NCBI GenBank assembly: GCA_964518955.1
Contig: CAZFHS010000010.1
Location: 62,001 to 126,000, forward strand
Length of the DNA stretch: 64,000 bases
Direction: 5' to 3'
Origin: JBDGYW01 sp964518955
GTDB taxonomy: Bacteria > Gemmatimonadota > Gemmatimonadetes > Gemmatimonadales > GWC2-71-9
In this document: positions 8,985 to 16,943 of the stretch, piece after piece
How the letters are laid out: the number at the start of each line of letters is the position of its first letter
Position numbering within the stretch: position 1 is the first letter of the stretch
Notes under the pieces: generated by a model
The model's database searches: none
The model's input: the letters and a program-made list of their open reading frames with translations, nothing else
Told to the model about the DNA's origin: nothing
Program-made: the position numbers and the translations under genes

Positions 8985-10157
8985 ATGCCACGGGATCCCC
9001 GGTTCGACATCCTTTTCGAACCTGTACCCATCGGCCCGGTAACGGCGCCCAACCGCTTCGTTCAGGTGCCCCAGTGCACGGGAATGGGATACCGCCGCCC
9101 GCGATCCATCGCCGCCCTGCGTGGCGTCAAGGCGGAAGGGGGCTGGGGAACCGTTTGCACCGAGTATTGCTCGATTCATCCAACGTCCGATGACGAGCCC
9201 TTCCCGTCGGTCTCTCTGTGGGATGAAGAAGATGTTTCCGCCATGGCCATGATGGTGGATCAAGTGCACGAGCACGGGTCGCTGGCGGCTGTCGAGCTTT
9301 GGGCCAGTGGGGCCGGAAGCAAAAACTTCTACACCAGGGAAGTACCTCTCGGTCCTTGGAGCATCCCTGCTGGGATCAGCCGGGATCCCGTGCAGACGAA
9401 AGTCATGGACAAGCAGGACATCCGCAACGTGCGGAAATGGCATCGCGACGCCGCGATTCGAGCCAAGCGGGCTGGGTACGACATCATCAACATTTACGCG
9501 GCGCACTGGTATCTGATAGTTCAATTCCTGCTACCATCGAACCAGCGAACGGATGAATACGGAGGCTCGCTGGAGAATCGGGCAAGGCTCCTGAAGGAAT
9601 TGATCATGGAGACGAAGGAGGCCGTGGGCGATACCTGCGCTGTCTCCGTCAGATTCTCGGCGAGTTTCGGAGCACCTGAACATGCTCCGGAGAACCCTGA
9701 ACCTCGCGAGGTGCTCGAGCTTCTGAGCGAGCTGCCGGACATGTGGGACATCGTGGCCCGCAACTACACATACGAGATGGGAACCTCGAGGTTCGTGCAG
9801 GAAGCCGCGTTGGAAGACGCGATGTCGTGGGTGAAGAGCGTCACCACAAAACCGGTGGTTAGCGTGGGTCGCTTCACTTCACCCGACACCATGGTGCGGC
9901 TGGTGCAACAGGGCGTCGTCGACCTGGTTGGAGCTGCGCGACCATCCATTGCCGATCCCTTCCTTCCGAAAAAGATCGACGAGGGTCGCATAGACGAGAT
10001 TCGCGAGTGTATCGGCTGCAATATCTGCTACGTGGGCGATCAGACCGGCACCCCGCTCACCTGCACACAAAACCCCACCATTGGAGAGGAATGGCGGAAG
10101 GGATGGCATCCCGAGTACATCCCGCCCAAGGGGTCGGATTCGAGCGTGTTGATCTAA
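8985..10157 (+). CDS. TMADH-type iron-sulfur flavoprotein, FMN/4Fe-4S part
   Basis: This is the N-terminal two thirds of an Old Yellow Enzyme-family amine dehydrogenase of the trimethylamine/dimethylamine/histamine dehydrogenase type, which oxidatively removes an N-alkyl group to give a secondary amine and an aldehyde. It has 390 residues. Cys31 in VPQCTGMG corresponds to the cysteine that binds FMN covalently in TMADH. EYCSI and IYAAHWYL keep the active-site Tyr and Tyr/His blocks. The 4Fe-4S ligands are Cys342, 345, 348 and 360. The Asp/Trp segment of TMADH before the PSRF block is replaced by a shorter NYTYEMGTSRF, so the amine used is uncertain. Reading stops at TAA (10155-10157) just where the ADP-binding Rossmann domain should begin. 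The rest of the family protein continues in the same frame from 10158. Confidence 0.85.
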   Translation: MPRDPRFDILFEPVPIGPVTAPNRFVQVPQCTGMGYRRPRSIAALRGVKAEGGWGTVCTEYCSIHPTSDDEPFPSVSLWDEEDVSAMAMMVDQVHEHGSLAAVELWASGAGSKNFYTREVPLGPWSIPAGISRDPVQTKVMDKQDIRNVRKWHRDAAIRAKRAGYDIINIYAAHWYLIVQFLLPSNQRTDEYGGSLENRARLLKELIMETKEAVGDTCAVSVRFSASFGAPEHAPENPEPREVLELLSELPDMWDIVARNYTYEMGTSRFVQEAALEDAMSWVKSVTTKPVVSVGRFTSPDTMVRLVQQGVVDLVGAARPSIADPFLPKKIDEGRIDEIRECIGCNICYVGDQTGTPLTCTQNPTIGEEWRKGWHPEYIPPKGSDSSVLI

Positions 10158-11000
10158 GTGGTCGCCCCATCCGGCCTCGAGGCTGCGGTTGCCCTCGGCA
10201 AGCGAGGCTACGCCGTCACGTTGGCCGAAGCGCGCCACGAGCTTGGCGGGCGTGTGACGCTCGAATCGGAATTGCCGGGGCTACGCGAGTGGATTCGAGT
10301 GCTGGAGTGGCGTTTTAATCAGATTTCGAAGCTCAGTAATGTCGAGTACCACCTCGACAGTCACGTGGACAAGGAGCAGATCCTCGAGTTTGCGGCCGAT
10401 CGGACTGTTGTTGCGACCGGAGCTAAGTGGAGGCGTGACGGCGTCGGGCGCTGGGATGAGCAAGCAATTCCAGGGTGGCAGGAACCAATGGTAAAAACCC
10501 CGGACGACATTTTTGGCGGGGCGATTCCTGAAGGCCCCGTGGTCTTGTACGACGACGACTATTACTACATCGGCGGGGTGATCGCTGAAAAGCTGCGTGA
10601 AGCTGGCCTGGAGGTCACGCTGGTCACACCTGCAAATGAAGTGTCGACCTGGACGAGATATACCGAGGAGCAGCATCGCATTCAGGAACACATCCTCACT
10701 CTGGGAATCCACCTCAGGACGGGCATTTCACTCTCTGAAATCCAGTCGGGTGGAGTTGTCGCCGAATGCGTCTACACGGGTCGAAAAGAGGAGATCCCGG
10801 CGTCCGCTGTGGTCCTCGTGACTTGCCGCGAACCCTACGACGACCTGTACCAATCACTCCGGGACGAGATCCACATCGACAGAATCGGTGACTGTCTGGC
10901 GCCGGGAACGATTGCGACCTCTGTGTATTCGGGTCACAGATACGCCAGAGAGATGGATGCCGATCCACCGGAGGGACTCCCCTTCAAACGCGAACGATAG
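10158..11000 (+). CDS. TMADH-type flavoprotein, C-terminal dinucleotide-binding part (split or broken)
   Basis: These 280 residues continue the preceding gene in the same frame and match the C-terminal ADP/NAD-binding domains of TMADH: PSGLEAAVALGKRGY, ELGGRV, LPGLREWIRV and VVATGAKW are all family blocks. At the junction, family members read VLIVGAGPSG; here it is VLI, stop, VVAPSG, so both the reading frame and the glycines of the GxGxxG dinucleotide motif are lost. A GTG at 10158 could restart translation immediately after the stop, but a Rossmann fold without its glycines would probably bind poorly. The combined length of about 671 is also shorter than TMADH (about 730). This is either a decaying gene or a local sequencing/assembly error. 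It ends in TAG, 28 bases before the next methyltransferase. Confidence 0.7.
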   Translation: MVAPSGLEAAVALGKRGYAVTLAEARHELGGRVTLESELPGLREWIRVLEWRFNQISKLSNVEYHLDSHVDKEQILEFAADRTVVATGAKWRRDGVGRWDEQAIPGWQEPMVKTPDDIFGGAIPEGPVVLYDDDYYYIGGVIAEKLREAGLEVTLVTPANEVSTWTRYTEEQHRIQEHILTLGIHLRTGISLSEIQSGGVVAECVYTGRKEEIPASAVVLVTCREPYDDLYQSLRDEIHIDRIGDCLAPGTIATSVYSGHRYAREMDADPPEGLPFKRER

Positions 11001-11028
11001 ACGCCACTAGACTTCTTGGAGACGTAAC

Positions 11029-12462
11029 ATGGCCCACGCACGGACAGTCTTTCTGGATCAGAGCGAAATAAACCTGATTCACGCCGCAGGCATAGAGAGC
11101 CTGCGGGATATGGGCATCAAAGTCGGCAGCGAACCTGTTCTTCACATGCTCGAGAAGAACGGAGCGAGTGTGGACTACGACTCAATGGTCGCTCGCATTC
11201 CCGAAAAGCTGGTGAACCAGGCTCTTGAAAGCTGTCCCAACGATTTCTCACTCTGCGGCCGTGATCCTCAGCGCGATCTGCAGGTACCTACCCATGCGCT
11301 TCCATGGATGACCAGCAGCGGCCTCGCAACATTCATCAAGGACTATGAGACCGGAGAGTATCGTGACTCCACGAGAGCCGATATTGCCGCCTTTACTCGC
11401 CTGGCCGATGCAGTTGATTCTCTCGATTTTCAGTGGACGGCGTTGACCGCTTCCGATGTTACGCCCCTTGCCCACGGACCCCATGAGTTGTGGGTGACCA
11501 TGCTGAACACCACCAAGCACGTTCAGGGCGTTACTGCACAATGCGCTGAAGATGCGAAGGTGCAGATCGAGCTGGCAGCTCTCATCGCAGGAGGGAAAGA
11601 GGAGCTGAAGGCACGACCTCTCTTTTCTGTCATAGTATGCCCGATCGCACCATTGAACTATGAGCAAGGATCCGTTGAAGCTCAGGTCGAGCTGGTTAAA
11701 GCGGGAATACCGGTTGTTTCCATGTCCATGACAAATGGTGGCGCGTCTGCTCCCCTGCCCACGGCCGGAATGTTGGTAAATGCCAACACCGAGAACCTGG
11801 GAAGCATTGTGATTTCGCAGATGGCAGCCCCTGGCGCACCCCACATTTATTCTTCCGAGTCCGGACCAATGAACATGACAACGGCCTGCATCAACTACAG
11901 CTCCGTTGAAAAGGGATTCTTGAGCATCGGGCTGGCGCAAATGGCCCAACACTACAGATTGCCGTCTCTTGTTGCTGATGCTGGATGGGGGGACAACCTA
12001 GAAGCCAGTGTGGCCGGAGGTATGACGCCTATGAGTCAACTCACGGGAATCATGGGCGGTTCGGACATCGTGACTGGCATGGGGAGTGTTGATTCCGCCA
12101 AAGGAATCTCCTATGAACAGTTCATGGTTGATTCATATATGTGGGATTGCTGCAAAAACTACATGCATGAAGTGGAGCTGTCAGAAGAGAAGATAGGCTT
12201 GGACGCTGTCAAAGAAGTCGGGCATGGAAATCACTTTCTGACTCATCCTCACACCCTCAAGTTCCTCCGTGGTGAGCTTGCGTTCTGGGACGACGAAAAG
12301 CTCGGTTTTCTGAGTCTGCCCCGGGAGGAATTGCGCGCCGAAGCCAACAAGATCGTGAGGGGCATCATGGATGAGCATGAGGTCGAGCCGTTGGCAGATG
12401 GCCTCCTCGAAAAGGGCGACGTGATCATCAAGAAGTATGAGGATTCGCTAACTAAATCTTGA
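11029..12462 (+). CDS. Second MttB-superfamily methyltransferase (non-pyrrolysine)
   Basis: This 477-residue protein is from the same COG5598 superfamily as the gene at 7224-8657, again without an internal stop. Its N-terminal SLRDMGIKVGSEPVLHMLEKNGASVDYD block, the PHELW/NTTKH region and GIMGGSDIVTGMG near residue 340-350 are typical. A ribosome site TTGGAGA lies 8 bases before ATG. It follows the TMADH-like gene closely (28 bases) and is probably cotranscribed with it. It overlaps the convergent oxidase gene by 11 bases at its 3' end. The role inferred is corrinoid-dependent demethylation of a methylated amine or betaine different from the substrate of its paralogue. The two paralogues are the same length but clearly diverged. 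Confidence 0.88.
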   Translation: MAHARTVFLDQSEINLIHAAGIESLRDMGIKVGSEPVLHMLEKNGASVDYDSMVARIPEKLVNQALESCPNDFSLCGRDPQRDLQVPTHALPWMTSSGLATFIKDYETGEYRDSTRADIAAFTRLADAVDSLDFQWTALTASDVTPLAHGPHELWVTMLNTTKHVQGVTAQCAEDAKVQIELAALIAGGKEELKARPLFSVIVCPIAPLNYEQGSVEAQVELVKAGIPVVSMSMTNGGASAPLPTAGMLVNANTENLGSIVISQMAAPGAPHIYSSESGPMNMTTACINYSSVEKGFLSIGLAQMAQHYRLPSLVADAGWGDNLEASVAGGMTPMSQLTGIMGGSDIVTGMGSVDSAKGISYEQFMVDSYMWDCCKNYMHEVELSEEKIGLDAVKEVGHGNHFLTHPHTLKFLRGELAFWDDEKLGFLSLPREELRAEANKIVRGIMDEHEVEPLADGLLEKGDVIIKKYEDSLTKS

Positions 12463-13864
12463 TACCGAAACCTGTCCGGTCCAGCATCTTCAGCCAAAGC
12501 CCTTTCTTGCCTTGATTTCGGTCCGCTTTGTCCAGGGCGGAAAAAGTGATGTTCGCTCCAAACCATCGCAGAAGACGGGGAGGCCAGCGCGCTGGCCTCC
12601 TCTTAACGAACGCAAGGCGCGCGAGCTCCGTTTCACCGAGACCCAGAAGCGCCAGGCCGGCACGGGCACCGAATCGACACGGCGTGACACCCTGTCCGGA
12701 ATAACCCTGTACCCAAACCACGCGATCGCTCACGGCCTGTCCGAAATGCATGGAATGGTCTCTGGACGCGCCGATAGCTCCACTCCAGCGATGAGAGAAT
12801 CTCAGGCCCTTCAGTTGAGGAAAGACGGTGAAAAAATACGACGCAATGCTTTCAAACCTCTTTGGGTCATCTTGGTCGACGAAGCTCCCTGAAGTTCTCA
12901 AGAAATAGTCAGGAAGACCGCCTCCAATCATGATCCGATTCTCAGAGGTCAGGCGATAGTAATGGTGAAAGATCTCAAGGCCGGATATGCATTGTCGTCC
13001 AGACCAAGCAATGGAAGCCAGCTGCGTTTCACTCAGAGGTTCCGTCGCCAGGGCGTACTCCCAGATGGGTGCTATGAGAGAGCGTCGCGATCGCGGCACG
13101 AGACTGGGATAGGCATGGGTGGCAAGAAAGACCTTTCTGGCACGAACCTGACCCTGCGCCGAAGTCAGCAAGATATCTGAGCTGGAGTCCGCGGCTGTCA
13201 ACTGAGTCAGCGGGCTATTTTCGTAAAGCCTGACGCCGCGTTTGCACGCTGCCTCTCGAAGACCATCAACCAGCTTGCCAGGGTGTAGTATGCCCAGGCG
13301 TGTCTGCTGTTCGAAGTGCCCGGCCAGGAAGGAAGCAGACGCCACCACCTTCTGCACCGCTTCCCGATCAAGCAATACCGAAGACGTTCCCCTCTTTTGA
13401 TCGGCTTCATGCATAGCTTGAAGCGCCAGTATTTGATCTTCCTGGACCGCTACATGCAAATAGCCTGTGGGCTCATAATCCACCTGCATCCGATAGCGTT
13501 TTAGGTCATCCAGAAAGCCTTCGGCGTTTTCCCGACCGAGCGTCGACATCTCCGGCTCACCCTCCGGAAGACCTAGATCACGGCTATTCTGATAGTGAGT
13601 CAGCGTCGAACTGACACATCCGCCGGTTCGACCCGAGGCTCCGTCTCCCACCGAACCTGCTTCTATCAAAACCACATCGAGGTCCGGGTGCGCCTCCTTG
13701 GCAAGAAGCGCCGCCCATAGGCCGGTAAAACCGGCACCCACGATGGCCAGCTCAGTCTCTACTCCCGCAGAAAGAGACTCCGCCGTTTCGGGTCTGTCGG
13801 GTCGGTCCAGCCACAGGGGCATGTTCTTGGACCCATCCAGTGATTCCATCAACTCGGTTCTCAT
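12452..13864 (-). CDS. FAD-dependent amine/amino acid oxidase (DAO family)
   Basis: This D-amino-acid-oxidase-fold flavoprotein has about 470 residues. The N-terminal FAD-binding motif is IVGAGFTGLWAALLAKE, followed by an acidic residue at the end of the second strand (VLIEAGSVGDGASGRTGG). GYSGQGVTP near the C-terminus is the second flavin-binding glycine segment of the family. Relatives oxidise N-methylated or secondary amines such as sarcosine, or gamma-glutamylputrescine, to an aldehyde or imine with H2O2 release. I chose ATG 13864; a TTG at 13876 and an ATG at 13849 are alternatives. It lies downstream of the permease on the same strand with a short gap, so the pair probably takes up and oxidises one amine. 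Confidence 0.82.
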   Translation of the reverse strand: MRTELMESLDGSKNMPLWLDRPDRPETAESLSAGVETELAIVGAGFTGLWAALLAKEAHPDLDVVLIEAGSVGDGASGRTGGCVSSTLTHYQNSRDLGLPEGEPEMSTLGRENAEGFLDDLKRYRMQVDYEPTGYLHVAVQEDQILALQAMHEADQKRGTSSVLLDREAVQKVVASASFLAGHFEQQTRLGILHPGKLVDGLREAACKRGVRLYENSPLTQLTAADSSSDILLTSAQGQVRARKVFLATHAYPSLVPRSRRSLIAPIWEYALATEPLSETQLASIAWSGRQCISGLEIFHHYYRLTSENRIMIGGGLPDYFLRTSGSFVDQDDPKRFESIASYFFTVFPQLKGLRFSHRWSGAIGASRDHSMHFGQAVSDRVVWVQGYSGQGVTPCRFGARAGLALLGLGETELARLAFVKRRPARWPPRLLRWFGANITFSALDKADRNQGKKGLWLKMLDRTGFGIKI

Positions 13865-13901
13865 TTGACTAACCAATCAGACGGGACCTGGTCGTCCTGA
13901 T

Positions 13902-15218
13902 TCAGATCGATTCGGAGCGCACGAGGTATCGGTACACCGGCCACGATATCGCCACAAAAACCGCGGCGTAGACGCCAGTTTCGATTTGGGCGACCGCCTC
14001 GAACAGGGTCAGAAGGATACAACCGACAAGACATGTATAAGTGCTCCAGGGGTGACCCCAAGCCCGGTACGGGCGGTCGGCGTCCGGCCGACGCGAACGC
14101 AGGATAAGGACTCCGGCGATCAATACTACAGTTATGAACAGGACGAAAAACATGAGAAGGTGCAGCAGGAAATGAAATCCGCCGATAATGATAAGGAAGA
14201 CTGAAAAGCCCCAGCTCAGCAGCACCGCAAAGATCGGATTGCCACCTTTTGAGATCTTCCCTGCGCGCCTGACGGCCAGGCCGTCGACCGCCAGTGCTTG
14301 GAGAATCCGGGGCGTGCTCATGTACATGAGGTTCTGGTGAGCCAGCAATATGACTATCGCCGCAACCACTACTACGGTGGACGCGAGCGGCGAGAAGACC
14401 ATCTCCAGCGCGCTGGCCAATGCCAATTCCTTTCCGGCCAGGCTGCCCAGGGGCACCTTCCAGACCAAAGCCGCGATCAGGAAGACATAGAGGAAACAGA
14501 GAATCACCACTCCCTTGATCAAGGAGCGCGCCACAGCTCCACCGCCACCTTTTATTTCACCACCGAAATAGGCGGGATAATCCCAGCCATCGTACGTATA
14601 GAAAATGGATGCGAACACGAGGCTCCAGCCGCCGAGTCCGGTAGCCGCGATGGGAACCGAAGCCGTACTGCCGTTCACCGCCGACCCTGCGAATACCAGC
14701 GCCACTGTGAATCCAATAACGATCAGTGCCAAAGCGGCAGCAGCGACCTGCTGGATTTTCGCGCCCAGGGCGAGGCCGCGTAGTTGCAGCACGGCGAACA
14801 CCGAAGACACTATGATTGCCAGCGGTGTTTGCCATAGACGCGCCGCTGGATACAACATTGCGGCAAATTCAGTGACCACGACTGCCTTCAATGCTATGTC
14901 GCCGACAAAGCACAACCAGTCGACCCAGCCAATCACGAATCCGGGAAACGGCCCGTAGGCGTTTCGTACCAGGGCGTAGGTTCCTCCGGAGCGCGGTGTC
15001 ATTCCGATCAGTTCGGCCAGCACAAACGCGCACAATAACGAAAACAGTCCGCCCACCACCCAGAGGGAAACAAAGATCAAGGGATCGGTGATGACCGTGG
15101 CGACTTCCCCTGGCGTGCGCAGAATTCCCAGCCCAATGGTGCCGCCGATGGTGGCAGCTAATGTGAAACCGCTGCCTAGCACGCGTTTCGGCTGGTGCGG
15201 GGTGTCATTGGCGCTCAT
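13902..15218 (-). CDS. APC-family amino acid/amine permease (paralogue)
   Basis: This 438-residue, roughly twelve-segment permease is a close paralogue of the protein encoded at 124-1428. The N-terminal halves are nearly collinear (GSGFTLAATIGGTIGLGILR here), with shared PRSGGTY, GPFPGFVIGWVDWL and GGGAVARS motifs. The ATG at 15218 has AAGGGG upstream. It heads a leftward pair with the DAO-type oxidase and is divergent from mtbB across 271 bases. The context suggests an amine, methylated amino acid or betaine as substrate. This is inference from neighbours only. Confidence 0.87.
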   Translation of the reverse strand: MSANDTPHQPKRVLGSGFTLAATIGGTIGLGILRTPGEVATVITDPLIFVSLWVVGGLFSLLCAFVLAELIGMTPRSGGTYALVRNAYGPFPGFVIGWVDWLCFVGDIALKAVVVTEFAAMLYPAARLWQTPLAIIVSSVFAVLQLRGLALGAKIQQVAAAALALIVIGFTVALVFAGSAVNGSTASVPIAATGLGGWSLVFASIFYTYDGWDYPAYFGGEIKGGGGAVARSLIKGVVILCFLYVFLIAALVWKVPLGSLAGKELALASALEMVFSPLASTVVVVAAIVILLAHQNLMYMSTPRILQALAVDGLAVRRAGKISKGGNPIFAVLLSWGFSVFLIIIGGFHFLLHLLMFFVLFITVVLIAGVLILRSRRPDADRPYRAWGHPWSTYTCLVGCILLTLFEAVAQIETGVYAAVFVAISWPVYRYLVRSESI

Positions 15219-15489
15219 TCATGGACCCCTTTTTCTCGAGATCAGCAAGACAAAAACCCAACGCTGGGGCATTGTCAACTCAATGGTCCACGTGTGAGGT
15301 CGACGTCGGCGGTTCGTATTCGTTCTCGTCCATGAAGTCTGGAGGGCACCGGCTCAAGTCGATAATCCCCTCTCAACGTTTGCTGGACACCGTCGTGTCG
15401 GAGCAACATACTTCGCGAGAGAGTGTGAGAGACCGTTTCTCGAATCGCTTTGCATCTAGCCGTTCTCCATTGGTGAAAGGGGTGATGGA
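15219..15489. promoter_or_regulatory. Divergent region between permease and mtbB
   Basis: This 271-base region must hold the promoters of the leftward permease/oxidase pair and of mtbB. I see no second gene, tRNA-like fold or tRNA-Pyl candidate (no CTA anticodon loop in a convincing stem). A GA-rich stretch near 15415-15435 with complementary TCTC could form only a weak hairpin. Confidence 0.3.
15476..15482 (+). promoter_or_regulatory. Ribosome binding site of mtbB
   Basis: AAAGGGG lies 7 bases upstream of the GTG at 15490. An ATG at 15484 is followed at once by a TGA in its own frame, so the GTG is the start that fits both the ribosome site and the family's N-terminus (RMGDG reached after six residues). 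The same AAAGGGGTGA core precedes the GTG of the MttB-like gene at 8657. Confidence 0.6.
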
Positions 15490-16875
15490 GTGAAAAGAGT
15501 CCACACAAGAATGGGTGATGGCTATAGCCATGAAATGACCGAGGCTGAAGTCATGAGGGATCTGGAGGAGGGGACCAGCGATGCTTCCAAAAAAGGTGAG
15601 GTACCCACGCTCACAGAAGATGAATTGGCGCACCTGTTCGACATCATAAGTAGCCCGGATCGAACCGTTGGTGTGGAGAGTGGGAAAGAGGTAGTCCTCA
15701 GCTACGACTCGATGACCACCAAGCTCCAACGTGCCCACATACCTGTGAGCCAACTACAGTCTTTGCATATGTTCGAAAGAGGTTTGGGCGCTGACACCCT
15801 GGAGCTGGCTCATATCGACTACAGCTTCAAACCGGTAAAACCAATTGTGCCGTTCGAAAAGCCGGTGTTGGAACAAGCTGTGCTGATGACCATCGCTCCG
15901 TTGTTCTACGGCGCCATGCCCAATCTGGGGTTGTACAGTCAGCCGGATGGTCCTTGCGTCAATCCCGGCAGCCTCTTCCCGCAAGGGAAGATTGCCGAAG
16001 CACAGGCCTCTTACGAAGAGGCAGTGGAATACGCGGTCAAAGACATGGTCTATGTCGGTAGTCACATGTACGAAGCGGGCGCAGACGGAATCAACTTCGA
16101 TACAACCGCGGCCGCTGGAGACGCGGAATTCTTGGCGGCCCTTCTGGCGGTTGAGAAGCTCAGAGAGAAATACCCCGACATGTGCATCGAGATGGGTATG
16201 GCTTCGGAGTTCGTACTGGGAATGCACGGAGGGGTTACCTACGAAGGTGTTCGCCTGGCTGGGCTCTATCCGCACCAGCAGTTGAAGCTCGCTGAAAAGG
16301 CGGGAGTCACCATATTCGGCCCCGCCATCAACATCGTCACTACGAGGTCATTGCCCTGGAATCTGTCTCGGGCCATTACGTTCACCAAAGCTTGTTCCGA
16401 GATCGCCTCGATTCCGATCCACGGCGATTTGGGTATGGGTGTGGGGGGCGTCCCTTTGTCCATCACGCCTCCCATCGATGCGGTGTCGAGGGCGAGTAAG
16501 GCGACGGTTGAGATTGCCCGATTGGACGGCTTGTAGGTAGGTGTTGGAGACCCCTGCGGCATGCATGCCACGCATGCAATCGCCTCGGGCATGGGCGGGA
16601 TTCGCACCGCTGGAGATCTGGTGGCGCGGATGCAAATGTCTCGAGGGATGCGGATCGACGAAGCAAAGAAGTGCGTGGCTGACAAACTGGGAATCTCGGT
16701 GTCCGAAGTGTCCGACCCGGTGATCATGTGCGAGGTGAGAGAGGATCTGGACCTGGGACGCGTCAACGAGACTCCAGAAGTTGCCAAAGGGATGGACGCG
16801 AAGTTCAGGATCGCAGATGTGCTGGACATCGAGATAAACTCGGTCAACCGGTTCAAGAGAAAAGCCGGCCTCTGA
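15490..16875 (+). CDS. mtbB: Dimethylamine:corrinoid methyltransferase with in-frame amber (pyrrolysine) codon
   Basis: Reading from GTG 15490 gives 348 residues, then TAG at 16534-16536, then the same frame stays open to TGA at 16873-16875: 461 residues in all if the amber is translated, close to archaeal MtbB (about 467). Both halves match MtbB: RMGDG near the start, ELAHIDYSFKPVKP, PLFYGAMPN, GADGINFDTT, GMGVGG and TPPIDAVSRASKATVEIA before the TAG, then VGVGDPCGM, ASGMGGIRTAGDLVARM, MRIDEAKK and DIEINS after it. In MtbB of Methanosarcina the amber within DGI-O-VGVGDP encodes pyrrolysine, and here it is DGL-TAG-VGVGDP. MtbB transfers a methyl group from dimethylamine to its corrinoid protein MtbC. 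No mtbC, mtbA, ramA or pyl gene is visible in the window. The alternative, a gene broken by chance at exactly that codon with both sides intact, is unlikely. Confidence 0.92.
16558..16569 (+). repeat. 12-base palindrome 21 bases after the mtbB amber codon
   Basis: GGCATGCATGCC is a perfect palindrome starting 21 bases after the TAG. With GCATGC at 16572-16577 it offers an alternative 6-base hairpin (16559-16564 pairing with 16572-16577, 7-base loop). It lies inside conserved coding sequence, so it may be incidental, but its distance resembles where PYLIS-type hairpins have been proposed downstream of pyrrolysine codons. Confidence 0.35.
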
Positions 16876-16943
16876 GTCGGCGCTCTTGTTCGATCGGTGG
16901 TGCGGATCGGCGTGCCAAATAGGGAGTCGTTGTTGCTCGTTCG

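Noticed and set aside
10155..10157. Reading the TMADH-like stop as pyrrolysine
   Set aside because: The codon is TAA, not TAG, and the glycines next to it are also lost.
16534..16536. Treating the mtbB TAG as a true stop with 16561-16875 as a separate gene
   Set aside because: Both sides match one MtbB protein at the known Pyl position, in the same frame, and the second piece has no ribosome site or family start.
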